This document shows positions 7,779 through 15,459 of a stretch of 64,000 nt of DNA, in pieces; the first letter of the stretch is position 1, and each line of letters starts with the position of its first letter. The notes under the pieces were generated by a model that saw nothing but the letters and a program-made list of their open reading frames with translations, was not told the DNA's origin and did not search any database. The stretch lies in NCBI RefSeq assembly GCF_001941845.1, contig NZ_CP018870.1, positions 4,062,501-4,126,500 of the forward strand, read 5' to 3'. A program made the translations under genes and the position numbers. This DNA is from Streptomyces sp. TN58. GTDB taxonomy: Bacteria; Actinomycetota; Actinomycetes; Streptomycetales; Streptomycetaceae.

Positions 7779-9427
7779 TGGCCCCGCGCGGGAGCCGGCG
7801 CTCGCGTGGCCGCCGTCCCTGGTCGCTGCGGACCCGGCTCGTCGTCTCGGCGGTGGCGCTGATCGCCGTGGTGGGTGCGGCCATCGGCACCGTCACCACC
7901 CTCGCGCTGCGCTCGTACCTGGTCACGCAGCTCGACGAACAGCTCGCCTCGTCGCTGCGGATGGCCGCCCGGGCGCCCGGCGGGAAAGCGGCCCGCGAGA
8001 GCGGCGGCTTCGCCATGCCGCCCGGCAGCCCGCTGGACGCCGCCGCGCTCCGCCTGGACCCGGGCGGGGCGGTCCTCGGAAGCGCCCGCTACACCCGCGG
8101 CGAGGGCTGGGCGCCCGACCAGGCACCGCCGGCCCTCACCGACGCCCAGAGCAGGGCCCTCACCCGGTCCGCCCTCGAAGGCGCACAGACGGCACCCGGG
8201 CAGGCGGTGAGTGCGGACCTGCCGGGCCTCGGGGCCTACCGGGTGCTCGCCTCCCCCGACCGCGGTCTCGTCTTCGCCTTCCCGCTCCGCGAGGTCGACT
8301 CCACGGTGAGCACCCTGGTCGGGGTCGAGGTCTGCGTCACCCTGGCAGGGCTGATCGCCGCCTCGCTCGCCGGGCAGGCCCTGGTCGGGGTCGCCCTGCG
8401 CCCGCTGCGCCGGGTCGCGGCCACCGCCACCCGGGTCTCCGAACTCCCTCTGCACAGAGGCGAGCCCGCCCTCCACGAACGGGTCCCGGACGCCGAGGCC
8501 GACCCCCGCACCGAGGTGGGGCAGGTCGGAGCCGCCATCAACCGGATGCTCGGCCATGTCTCCGCCGCCCTCACAGCGCGCCAGCAGAGCGAGACGCGGG
8601 TACGGCAGTTCGTCGCCGACGCCAGTCACGAGCTGCGCACGCCGCTCGCCTCCATCCGCGGCTATGCCGAACTCACCCGCCGGGGCCGCGAGGAGCCGGG
8701 CCCCGACACCCGGCACGCCTTGGGCCGGATCGAATCCGAGGCCACCCGGATGACCGGCCTGGTCGAGGACCTGCTCCTGCTGGCCCGACTCGACGCCGGC
8801 CGCCCGCCCTCCCCCGACCACACCGGTACCGGCCCCACCGGTACCGGCCCCACCGGTACCGGCCCCACCGACACCGGCCACACCACCCCCGACCGCACCG
8901 ACACCGACCGCACCGGCCACACCGACACCGACCTCGCCCCGCTCGTCGTCGACGCCGTCAGCGACGCCCGCGCCGCCGGGCCCGACCACCACTGGCGGCT
9001 GAACCTGCCCGACGAGCCGGCGCCCGTACGCGCCGACGCGGCCCGCATCCAGCAGGTGCTGGTGAACCTGCTGGCCAACGCCCGTACGCACACACCGCCC
9101 GGCACCACCGTCACCGCCCATGTTTCACGTGAAACATCTGCCGTCCGGCTGCGCGTCGAGGACGACGGCCCCGGCATCGCACCCGAACTGCTCCCCCGAG
9201 TCTTCGAGCGCTTCGTCCGCGGTGACGCCTCCCGGTCCCGCTCCGCCGGTTCCACGGGTCTGGGGCTGGCCATCGTCCACGCGGTGGTCACGGCCCACGG
9301 CGGCACCGTCGGCGTACGGAGCAAGCCGGGGCGGACCTGCTTCGAGGTCGTCCTGCCGCTCGCCGGGGCCCCCGCAGCGGCGGAACCGCACTCACAGACA
9401 GGCCACAGGCTCAGCACACCGATGTGA
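7778..9427 (+). CDS. Sensor histidine kinase (partner of the OmpR regulator)
   Basis: 549 residues from a GTG overlapping the regulator's stop. A basic N-terminus precedes TM1 (about 17-45), an extracytoplasmic sensor loop and TM2 (about 180-205), then HAMP, the DHp box FVADASHELRTPLASI and the ATPase domain with N-box NLLANARTHT, G1 DDGPGI and the F box ERFVRGD. Between DHp and ATPase is a Thr/Gly/Pro/Asp-rich linker made by a 15-bp tandem repeat (8821-8934), which is unusual at this position. A parS-like palindrome is embedded in the codons for HVSRETS. Two glycosyltransferase genes follow closely, suggesting that the system controls envelope glycosylation. Confidence 0.93.
   Translation: MAPRGSRRSRGRRPWSLRTRLVVSAVALIAVVGAAIGTVTTLALRSYLVTQLDEQLASSLRMAARAPGGKAARESGGFAMPPGSPLDAAALRLDPGGAVLGSARYTRGEGWAPDQAPPALTDAQSRALTRSALEGAQTAPGQAVSADLPGLGAYRVLASPDRGLVFAFPLREVDSTVSTLVGVEVCVTLAGLIAASLAGQALVGVALRPLRRVAATATRVSELPLHRGEPALHERVPDAEADPRTEVGQVGAAINRMLGHVSAALTARQQSETRVRQFVADASHELRTPLASIRGYAELTRRGREEPGPDTRHALGRIESEATRMTGLVEDLLLLARLDAGRPPSPDHTGTGPTGTGPTGTGPTDTGHTTPDRTDTDRTGHTDTDLAPLVVDAVSDARAAGPDHHWRLNLPDEPAPVRADAARIQQVLVNLLANARTHTPPGTTVTAHVSRETSAVRLRVEDDGPGIAPELLPRVFERFVRGDASRSRSAGSTGLGLAIVHAVVTAHGGTVGVRSKPGRTCFEVVLPLAGAPAAAEPHSQTGHRLSTPM
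8821..8934 (+). repeat. 15-bp tandem repeat encoding a TGTGP linker
   Basis: Three perfect copies of CACCGGTACCGGCCC (8821-8865) are followed by four to five degenerate copies. They encode TGTGP repeats and then T/D-rich sequence between the kinase DHp and ATPase domains. The unit keeps the reading frame, so copy number can change without disruption. Confidence 0.9.
9121..9136. promoter_or_regulatory. parS centromere-like site (ParB binding) inside the kinase gene
   Basis: TGTTTCACGTGAAACA is a perfect 16-bp palindrome matching the Streptomyces parS consensus (core GTTTCACGTGAAAC) at every position. It lies in-frame in the coding sequence, encoding part of HVSRETS. Streptomyces chromosomes carry many parS copies clustered around oriC. 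Confidence 0.88.
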
Positions 9428-9452
9428 CAGGCGGCTCCAGCAGGGTCGGAGC

Positions 9453-10733
9453 ATGTCAACCGACACCTCTCCCGGGGCTCTTCCGGTACGGGCGCCCCTC
9501 GCCCCCGTACCGGGCGAGCCCGTCCTCGACGTGGTGATTCCGGTCTTCAACGAGGAGAAGGACCTCGGGCCGTGCGTCCTCCGGCTGCACGAGCACCTGA
9601 CACGGACCTTCCCCTACCCCTTCCGGATCACGGTCGCCGACAACGCGAGCACCGACCGCACCCCCGAGGTCGCGGCCCGGCTCGCCGCTGGACTGGACGG
9701 CGTACGCAGCACCCGGCTGGAGGAGAAGGGCCGGGGCAGGGCCCTGCACACTGTCTGGTCCGGTTCCGACGCTCCCGTCCTCGCCTACATGGACGTGGAC
9801 CTCTCCACCGACCTGAACGCGCTGCTGCCGCTCGTAGCGCCCCTGATCTCCGGTCACTCCGACCTCGCCATCGGCACCCGTCTGGCGCGGTCCTCACGGG
9901 TCGTGCGGGGAGCCAAGCGGGAGTTCGTCTCCCGCGCCTACAACCTCCTGCTGCGGTCCTCCCTCGCCGCCCGGTTCAGCGATGCCCAGTGCGGCTTCAA
10001 GGCCATCCGGAGGGAGGTGGCCGAGCGGCTGCTGCCGCTGGTGGAGGACACCGGCTGGTTCTTCGACACCGAACTGCTCGTACTCGCCGAGCGGGCCGGG
10101 CTGCGGATCCACGAAGTGCCCGTGGACTGGGTCGACGACCCGCACTCCACCGTGCACCTCGTCAGGACCGCCACCGACGACCTCAAGGGCGTCTGGCGGG
10201 TGGGCCGGGCGCTGGCCGTCGGGGCGCTCCCGCTCGACCGGCTCGCCCGCCCGTTCGGCGACGACCCCCGCGACCGCACCGCGCTGCCGGGCGTGGACGG
10301 CGGACTGGCCCGCCAGCTCATCGGCTTCTGCACCGTCGGAGTCCTCTCCACCCTGCTCTACCTGGTGCTGTACTCCGCCTTCCGGGGCGGGACCGGCCCC
10401 CAGCTCGCCAACGGCGCCGCCCTGCTGCTCTCCGCCGTGGCCAACACGGCGGCCAACCGGCGCCTCACCTTCGGCGTCCGCGGCAGGGAGCGCGCCGTCC
10501 GCCACCAGGCCCAGGGGCTGGTGGTCTTCGGCGTCGGCCTGGCCCTCACCAGCGGCTCCCTCGCCGCCCTCGCGGCGGCCGCGCCCGAGCCCGCGCACGG
10601 CACCGAACTGGCGGTCCTGATCACCGCGAACCTCGCGGCCACCGTCGTGCGCTTCCTGCTCCTGCGGGCCTGGGTCTTCCCCGAGCGGCGCGGCACCGGT
10701 TCCCACCCGTCCACTCACCAGGAGGGCCGATGA
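9453..10733 (+). CDS. Glycosyltransferase family 2 fused to GtrA-like membrane domain
   Basis: 426 residues. The N-terminal GT2 domain (about 25-265) resembles dolichyl-phosphate mannose synthase: VLDVVIPVFNEEKDLG, ITVADNASTDRTPE, LAYMDVDLSTDLNALLPLV (DxD-type metal site) and QCGFKAIRRE. The C-terminal GtrA domain (about 285-410) has four hydrophobic helices starting LARQLIGFCTVGVLSTLLYL and ending VRFLLLRAWVF. Such fusions load a polyprenyl phosphate with a sugar and help flip it for extracytoplasmic transfer. It starts 25 bases after the kinase and overlaps the next glycosyltransferase by ATGA, so the operon is regulator, kinase, donor synthase, transferase. Confidence 0.92.
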   Translation: MSTDTSPGALPVRAPLAPVPGEPVLDVVIPVFNEEKDLGPCVLRLHEHLTRTFPYPFRITVADNASTDRTPEVAARLAAGLDGVRSTRLEEKGRGRALHTVWSGSDAPVLAYMDVDLSTDLNALLPLVAPLISGHSDLAIGTRLARSSRVVRGAKREFVSRAYNLLLRSSLAARFSDAQCGFKAIRREVAERLLPLVEDTGWFFDTELLVLAERAGLRIHEVPVDWVDDPHSTVHLVRTATDDLKGVWRVGRALAVGALPLDRLARPFGDDPRDRTALPGVDGGLARQLIGFCTVGVLSTLLYLVLYSAFRGGTGPQLANGAALLLSAVANTAANRRLTFGVRGRERAVRHQAQGLVVFGVGLALTSGSLAALAAAAPEPAHGTELAVLITANLAATVVRFLLLRAWVFPERRGTGSHPSTHQEGR

Positions 10734-12886
10734 CCACGGCAGCACTCCCGATCCACCCGGCCGCCGTGGCCGGGGCCGCCACCGCCCGCCCGCGGTGGGA
10801 ACGGCCCGCCCTCGCCGGGCTGCTGTTCGCCACCGCGGCCCTGCTCCTGTGGGACCTGGGCGCCTCCGGATACGCCAACTCCTTCTATTCCGCCGCCGTT
10901 CAGGCCGGCAGCGAGAGCTGGAAGGCCTTCTTCTTCGGCTCCTCCGACGCCGGTAACTCCATCACCGTCGACAAACCCCCCGCCGCCTTGTGGCCGATGA
11001 TGCTCTCGGTCCGGCTCTTCGGGCTGGGCTCCTGGCAGATCCTCGTCCCGCAGGCACTGATGGGGGTGGCGGCCACCGGGGTGCTGTACGCCTCCGTGCG
11101 CCGCCAGTTCGGTCCGGGAGCCGCGTTGCTGAGCGGCGCCGCCTTCGCGCTGACGCCTGTCGCCGCCCTGATGTTCCGCTTCAACAACCCCGACGCGCTG
11201 CTGACCCTGCTGCTGACCGTCACCGTCTACTGCCTGCTGCGGGCCCTGGAAGGGGCGCACACCCGCTGGCTGCTCTGGGCCGGGGTCGCGGTCGGTTTCG
11301 CCTTCCTGACCAAGACGCTGCAGGCCTTCGTCATCCTGCCGCCGCTCGCAGTCCTGTACGCCGTCTGCGCGCCCACCGGGCTGCGCCGCCGGTTCGGGCA
11401 GCTGCTGCTGGCCGGGGGCGCCATGGTGGTGGCGGGTGGCTGGTGGGTCGCGGTGGTCGAGCTGTGGCCCGCCTCCTCCCGCCCCTACATCGGCGGCTCG
11501 CAGACCAACTCCTTTCTGGAGCTGACCCTCGGCTACAACGGGCTCGGCCGGATCAACGGCAACGAGACCGGCAGCGTCGGCGGCGGCGGTGCGGGCGGCC
11601 CGGGCGGGGCAGGCGGCGGCGGACGCTGGGGAGAGAGCGGGATCGACCGGCTGTTCTCCGGCAATGTCGGCGGACAGATCTCCTGGCTGCTACCGGCGGC
11701 TCTGGTCCTCCTCGTGGCCGGCCTGGTGATCACCTGGAGGGCCCGCCGGACCACCGACTCGGTGGACGGCATGGCGCGCGCGGCCTTCCTCGCCTGGGGC
11801 GGCTCGCTGCTGGTCACCGCGATCGTCTTCAGCTGGATGCAGGGCATCTTCCACGAGTACTACACCGTGGCACTGGCGCCCTTCGTGGCCGCGCTGATCG
11901 GCATGGGCGCCGCCGTGCTGTGGGAGGAGCGGGGTGGCAGGGCGGCCGCCGTCACCCTCTCCGGCACGCTCGCGCTCACCGCGCTCTGGTCGTACGTACT
12001 GCTCGGCCGCACCCCCGGCTACCTGCCGTGGCTGCGCTGGGCGGTGCCGGCGGCGGGGCTGCTCGCCGCGGTCGCGCTCCCGTACGCGGGGCGTGCCGGG
12101 CGGCGGATGCTGCGGGCCACGGCGGGGCTCGGGGTGGCGGCGGCCCTGGCAGGGCCGTTCGCGTACTGCCTGACCACCGTGAGTACGGGGCACACCGGGT
12201 CCATCGTGACCGCCGGTCCGGCGGTGACGGCGGGCCGGGGCGGCCCCGGTGCGATGCCGGGCGGCCCCGGTGGGATGCCGGGCGGCCCCGGTGGCCCGGG
12301 CGGCCCCGGTGGTCCCGGCGGCTTCGGTGAACTGCGCCAGGGCGGCGTGGGGCGTGCAGGAGGTCCGGGCGGCGCGCAGCAGCCGGGCCGCGGCCCCGGC
12401 GGCGTCGGCGGTCTGCTCAACGGGGCCCGGGTCAGCGCCGAGGCGAAGGCGGCCCTCATCGCCGACGCCGATGCCTACACATGGGCGGCGGCGGCCATCG
12501 GCTCGCAGAACGCGGCCAGTTATCAGCTGGCCTCCGGTGTCCCCGTCATGCCCGTCGGCGGCTTCAACGGCAGTGACCCCTCGCCGACCCTGGAGCAGTT
12601 CAAGGAGTACGTCCGGGACGGGAGGATCCACTGGTTCATCGGCCAGGGCGGCAGCACAGGCACGGGCACAGGCACGGGCACGGGCACGGGCACGGGCACG
12701 GGCACAAGCACGGGCACCGGAACCGCCGCCGGAGTGGGCGGGGACGCCGGACGCCGGGGCGGGGGCGGCCCCGCAGGGCCGGGCGGCGGCACCAGCTCGG
12801 AGATCGAGAACTGGGTGGAAGCCACGTTCGAGGAGACCACGGTCGGTGGAGCCGTCTTCTACGACCTGACGGCCCCGCTGCCCTGA
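10730..12886 (+). CDS. GT39/ArnT-like polytopic glycosyltransferase with glycine-rich inserts
   Basis: 718 residues. The N-terminal half is the ArnT/PMT-like membrane fold, with NSFYSAAVQAGSESWKAFFFGSSDAGNSITVDKPPAALWPM (first loop, conserved Asp and K-P-P) and MFRFNNPDALLTLLLT, followed by many transmembrane helices to about residue 480. The C-terminal soluble part carries a Gly/Pro/Met-rich tract (codons 12240-12330), a Gly-Thr repeat (about 12655-12722) and the conserved YTWAAAAIGSQNAASYQLASGVPVMPVGGFNGSDPSPTLEQF domain. Polyprenyl-phosphate sugars made by the preceding GT2-GtrA protein are the likely donors. A Gly-rich insert also lies near residue 285. Confidence 0.9.
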   Translation: MTTAALPIHPAAVAGAATARPRWERPALAGLLFATAALLLWDLGASGYANSFYSAAVQAGSESWKAFFFGSSDAGNSITVDKPPAALWPMMLSVRLFGLGSWQILVPQALMGVAATGVLYASVRRQFGPGAALLSGAAFALTPVAALMFRFNNPDALLTLLLTVTVYCLLRALEGAHTRWLLWAGVAVGFAFLTKTLQAFVILPPLAVLYAVCAPTGLRRRFGQLLLAGGAMVVAGGWWVAVVELWPASSRPYIGGSQTNSFLELTLGYNGLGRINGNETGSVGGGGAGGPGGAGGGGRWGESGIDRLFSGNVGGQISWLLPAALVLLVAGLVITWRARRTTDSVDGMARAAFLAWGGSLLVTAIVFSWMQGIFHEYYTVALAPFVAALIGMGAAVLWEERGGRAAAVTLSGTLALTALWSYVLLGRTPGYLPWLRWAVPAAGLLAAVALPYAGRAGRRMLRATAGLGVAAALAGPFAYCLTTVSTGHTGSIVTAGPAVTAGRGGPGAMPGGPGGMPGGPGGPGGPGGPGGFGELRQGGVGRAGGPGGAQQPGRGPGGVGGLLNGARVSAEAKAALIADADAYTWAAAAIGSQNAASYQLASGVPVMPVGGFNGSDPSPTLEQFKEYVRDGRIHWFIGQGGSTGTGTGTGTGTGTGTGTSTGTGTAAGVGGDAGRRGGGGPAGPGGGTSSEIENWVEATFEETTVGGAVFYDLTAPLP
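12240..12330 (+). repeat. Imperfect GGCCCCGGT-type repeats (Gly-Pro rich coding)
   Basis: Tandem copies of a GGC-GGC-CCC-GGT unit encode GGP repeats after the last transmembrane segments of the GT39-like protein. Confidence 0.75.
12653..12722 (+). repeat. 6-bp GGCACG tandem repeat encoding (Gly-Thr)n
   Basis: About eleven copies of GGCACG/GGCACA encode an uninterrupted Gly-Thr array in the soluble C-terminal domain of the GT39-like protein. The unit preserves frame and is likely to vary in length by slippage. Confidence 0.88.
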
Positions 12887-12951
12887 TCCACCGCCTGAGC
12901 GCAGCGGAGGGCTGCCGGACGACTCCGGTGGCGCTCCGCTGCGCGCCTCAC

Positions 12952-12982
12952 GCGGCCGGTGCCTGCTCCCGGTACCGGCCGC
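12952..12982. terminator. Convergent terminator between GT39 and MFS genes
   Basis: A 12-bp stem (GCGGCCGGT continuing through GCC, pairing with GGT and ACCGGCCGC) encloses a 7-base loop between the two convergent genes. A second, weaker hairpin (12902-12909 with 12934-12941) precedes it. Confidence 0.65.
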
Positions 12983-12987
12983 GGGGG

Positions 12988-14610
12988 TCAGGCCTTGACG
13001 GCGGCGTCCGTGACCTCGGCGGCCGACGACTCCTGCGAAGCCGCCGCAGGGCTGTGGAGCGCGGGCTTCGACTTCAGGGCGACCTCCTTGATGAAGACCA
13101 CCAGCACCAGTCCGAGGAGCGCGAAGGGGGCGGCGTACAGGAAGACGTCGCCGACGCCGTGGCCGTACGCCGACTCGATGACCTCGCGGATGGGCGCGGG
13201 CAGCTTGTCGAGGTCGGGGATCCCGCCGCCGGCGGCACCGCTGCTGCCCATGGCCGCGGCCTTCGGGCCGAGGGCGGTGAGCCCGTCCTGGACGTAGTGC
13301 GTGACCCGGTGGGCCATGACCGCGCCCAACGCGGAGACGCCCATGGCGCCGCCGAGGGAGCGGAAGAAGGTGACGACCGAGCTGGCAGCGCCCAGGTCCT
13401 CGGGAGCCACTTGGTTCTGCGTGGCGAGGACCAGGTTCTGCATCATCATGCCGAGACCGAGGCCCATCACCGCCATGTAGACCGCGATGTGCCAGTACGG
13501 GGTGTCGTGGCGCAGGGTGCCGAGCAGGCCCATACCGGCCGTCAGCAGCACGCCCCCGGAGACGAGCCAGGCCTTCCACCTACCGGTCTTGGTGATCACC
13601 TGACCGGAAAGCGTGGAGGAGACGAACAGCCCGCCGATCATCGGAATCGTGAGGATTCCGGACATCGTGGGGGACTCGCCACGGGCCAACTGGAAGAACT
13701 GGCTGAAAAACACGGTCCCCGAGAACATCGCGATGCCCACGAAGAGCGAGGCGGCGGAGGCGAGGGTGATGGTCTTGTTGCGGAAGAGCCGCAGCGGGAT
13801 GATCGGGTCGCTCGCCCGGGACTCGGCGAGGACGAAGAGCAGACCGAGGAGCACGGAGCCGCCGGTCATGGCCCAGGTCTGCCAGGAGATCCACGCGTAG
13901 GAGTCGCCGGCCTGGGTGACCCAGATCAGCAGCAGCGAGACGGCGGCGCTGATCAGGAAAGCACCGAGCCAGTCGACCTTGACGTCGCGCCGGACCACCG
14001 GCAGCCGCAGCGTCTTCTGCAGGACGACCAGCGCGATGACCGCGAACGGCACGCCGACGTAGAAGCACCAGCGCCAGCCCAGCCACTCGGTGTCGGTGAT
14101 GACGCCGCCCAGCAGCGGACCGCCGACGGTGGCGACGGCGAAGACGGCGCCGAGGTAGCCGCTGTACCGGCCGCGCTCGCGGGGCGAGATCATCGCGGCC
14201 ATGACGATCTGGGCCAGGGCCGAAAGGCCGCCCACGCCGATGCCCTGGACCACGCGGCAGGCGATGAGCGTGCCGGTGTTCTGGGACATGCCCGCGACCA
14301 CGGAGCCGAGGACGTAGATCACCAGGGATATCTGGACCAGCAGCTTCTTGCTGAAGAGGTCGGACAGCTTCCCCCACAGGGGGGTGGCCGCCGTCATGGA
14401 CAGCAGGGCGGCGGTGACCACCCAGGTGTACGAGGACTGGGTGCCGCCGAGGTCGCTGATGATCTGGGGAAGGGCGTTGGAGACGATCGTGGAGGACAGG
14501 ATCGCCACGAACATGCCGAGCATGAGCCCGGACAGCGCCTTCATGATCTGGGGATGGGTCATGTCCACGGATGGGGACACGGGGGTGGTCGTCGTCTCCG
14601 ACTGGGCCAT
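12988..14610 (-). CDS. MFS drug efflux transporter, DHA2 (14-TMS) family
   Basis: 540 residues with about 14 hydrophobic segments. Motif A reads PLWGKLSDLFSKK after TM2, and motif C-like glycine-rich sequence appears in YLGAVFAVATVGGPLLGGVITD. The fold and length match QacA/EmrB-type proton-drug antiporters; substrate unknown. It lies 13 bases downstream of a MarR-family gene on the same strand, and the pair shares a palindromic operator, so efflux is probably derepressed when MarR binds a phenolic or drug ligand. Confidence 0.92.
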   Translation of the reverse strand: MAQSETTTTPVSPSVDMTHPQIMKALSGLMLGMFVAILSSTIVSNALPQIISDLGGTQSSYTWVVTAALLSMTAATPLWGKLSDLFSKKLLVQISLVIYVLGSVVAGMSQNTGTLIACRVVQGIGVGGLSALAQIVMAAMISPRERGRYSGYLGAVFAVATVGGPLLGGVITDTEWLGWRWCFYVGVPFAVIALVVLQKTLRLPVVRRDVKVDWLGAFLISAAVSLLLIWVTQAGDSYAWISWQTWAMTGGSVLLGLLFVLAESRASDPIIPLRLFRNKTITLASAASLFVGIAMFSGTVFFSQFFQLARGESPTMSGILTIPMIGGLFVSSTLSGQVITKTGRWKAWLVSGGVLLTAGMGLLGTLRHDTPYWHIAVYMAVMGLGLGMMMQNLVLATQNQVAPEDLGAASSVVTFFRSLGGAMGVSALGAVMAHRVTHYVQDGLTALGPKAAAMGSSGAAGGGIPDLDKLPAPIREVIESAYGHGVGDVFLYAAPFALLGLVLVVFIKEVALKSKPALHSPAAASQESSAAEVTDAAVKA

Positions 14611-14623
14611 TTCTTTCCTTCCG

Positions 14624-15082
14624 CTAGAAGCTCGATCGGAGTCGGGCCAGCAGGGTGTTGAGTACGTCGATGTCCTGGGCGGACCAGTCGTGTAGCGCTC
14701 TCTCCAGGGCGGCCGTGTACCGGGCGCCGATCTCGGCGAGCAGTGCCCGGCCCGCCGGCGTGAGCCGAAGGATGCGGCAGCGCCCGTCGCCGGGGTCCGG
14801 CTCGCGCTCGATCCAGCCGCGGTCGGCGATGTGGGTGACGTGCCGGCTGGTGACCGAGATGTCGACGGCCATCAGGTCGGCCAGCCGGCTCAGCCGCATC
14901 TCGCCGTGGCGGTCGAGGACGGTGAGCACGGCGGCGGCTCCGGGCGGGCAGTCGGCGGGCAGGTTGCGGGCGAGCTCGCGCTTGACCGCGCCGATGCCGG
15001 TCAGCCGGCCGGCCAGCTCCTCGTGCGGAGTCGGCCGCGCCGTCCGTTCCGTCCGCGTTGTCCGCGTTGCGTGTGCCGACAC
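14624..15082 (-). CDS. MarR-family transcriptional repressor of the efflux operon
   Basis: 152 residues from a GTG at 15082 with AGGGGG just upstream. An in-frame ATG at 15115 would place the start inside the operator repeat, so the shorter form is preferred. The winged helix is GAAAVLTVLDRHGEMRLSRLADLMAVDISVTSRHVTHIADRGWIEREPDPGDGRCRILRLTPAG, with the DxR wing motif of MarR proteins. Flanking helices form the dimer interface. It heads the operon with the DHA2 transporter and probably represses both through the inverted repeat at 15099-15140. Confidence 0.9.
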   Translation of the reverse strand: MSAHATRTTRTERTARPTPHEELAGRLTGIGAVKRELARNLPADCPPGAAAVLTVLDRHGEMRLSRLADLMAVDISVTSRHVTHIADRGWIEREPDPGDGRCRILRLTPAGRALLAEIGARYTAALERALHDWSAQDIDVLNTLLARLRSSF

Positions 15083-15098
15083 CTGGCCCCCTATCTTG

Positions 15099-15140
15099 TT
15101 GCTTGAGGCAACCATAAGAGCGGATGGTTGCTACAGGCAA
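15099..15140. promoter_or_regulatory. MarR-type inverted-repeat operator
   Basis: TTGCTTGAGGCAACCAT (15099-15115) and ATGGTTGCTACAGGCAA (15124-15140) form an inverted repeat with 14 of 17 matching positions and an 8-base spacer. It lies immediately upstream of the marR start and 57 bases before the divergent small-protein gene, in the place expected for an autoregulatory operator. Confidence 0.7.
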
Positions 15141-15197
15141 ATGAATCGGGGGGTGGGGGCGGTAAAGGAATCGGAAAACCGGCTAGGGTCCTGCTCC

Positions 15198-15437
15198 ATG
15201 GCTGAGAACCACAACTCACAGGTCCCCGAGGGCAACTACGACCCGGCGGGCAGCACCCAGATGTTCCGGGCCTTCGTCGAGGAGGCCGCACCGGCACGAC
15301 AGGCGGGACCGGGGGCGCGCCAGCAGCGCCGTGCCGAGCAGGGGGCGTCCGGGTCCTCGGGCCAGGCGGTGAAGGCGGGGCTGCTCGTCGCACTCGTGCT
15401 CGTGATCGGCGCGGCCGCCTGGTTCCTGCTGCGCTGA
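15198..15437 (+). CDS. Small C-tail-anchored membrane protein, unknown function
   Basis: 79 residues starting MAENHNSQVPEGNYDPAGSTQMFRAFVEE. A hydrophilic Ala/Gln/Arg-rich N-terminal part is followed by one C-terminal transmembrane helix (AGLLVALVLVIGAAAWFLL) ending in Arg. This looks like a tail-anchored protein with a cytoplasmic domain. No known motif is recognised. It is divergent from marR and convergent with the lipoprotein gene. Confidence 0.72.
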   Translation: MAENHNSQVPEGNYDPAGSTQMFRAFVEEAAPARQAGPGARQQRRAEQGASGSSGQAVKAGLLVALVLVIGAAAWFLLR

Positions 15438-15459
15438 CGCGGCCGGGGGTCCGCCGCGG

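Noticed and set aside
8821..8934. CRISPR-like tandem repeats
   Set aside because: Units are contiguous, without spacers, and are in-frame coding repeats; no cas genes are present.
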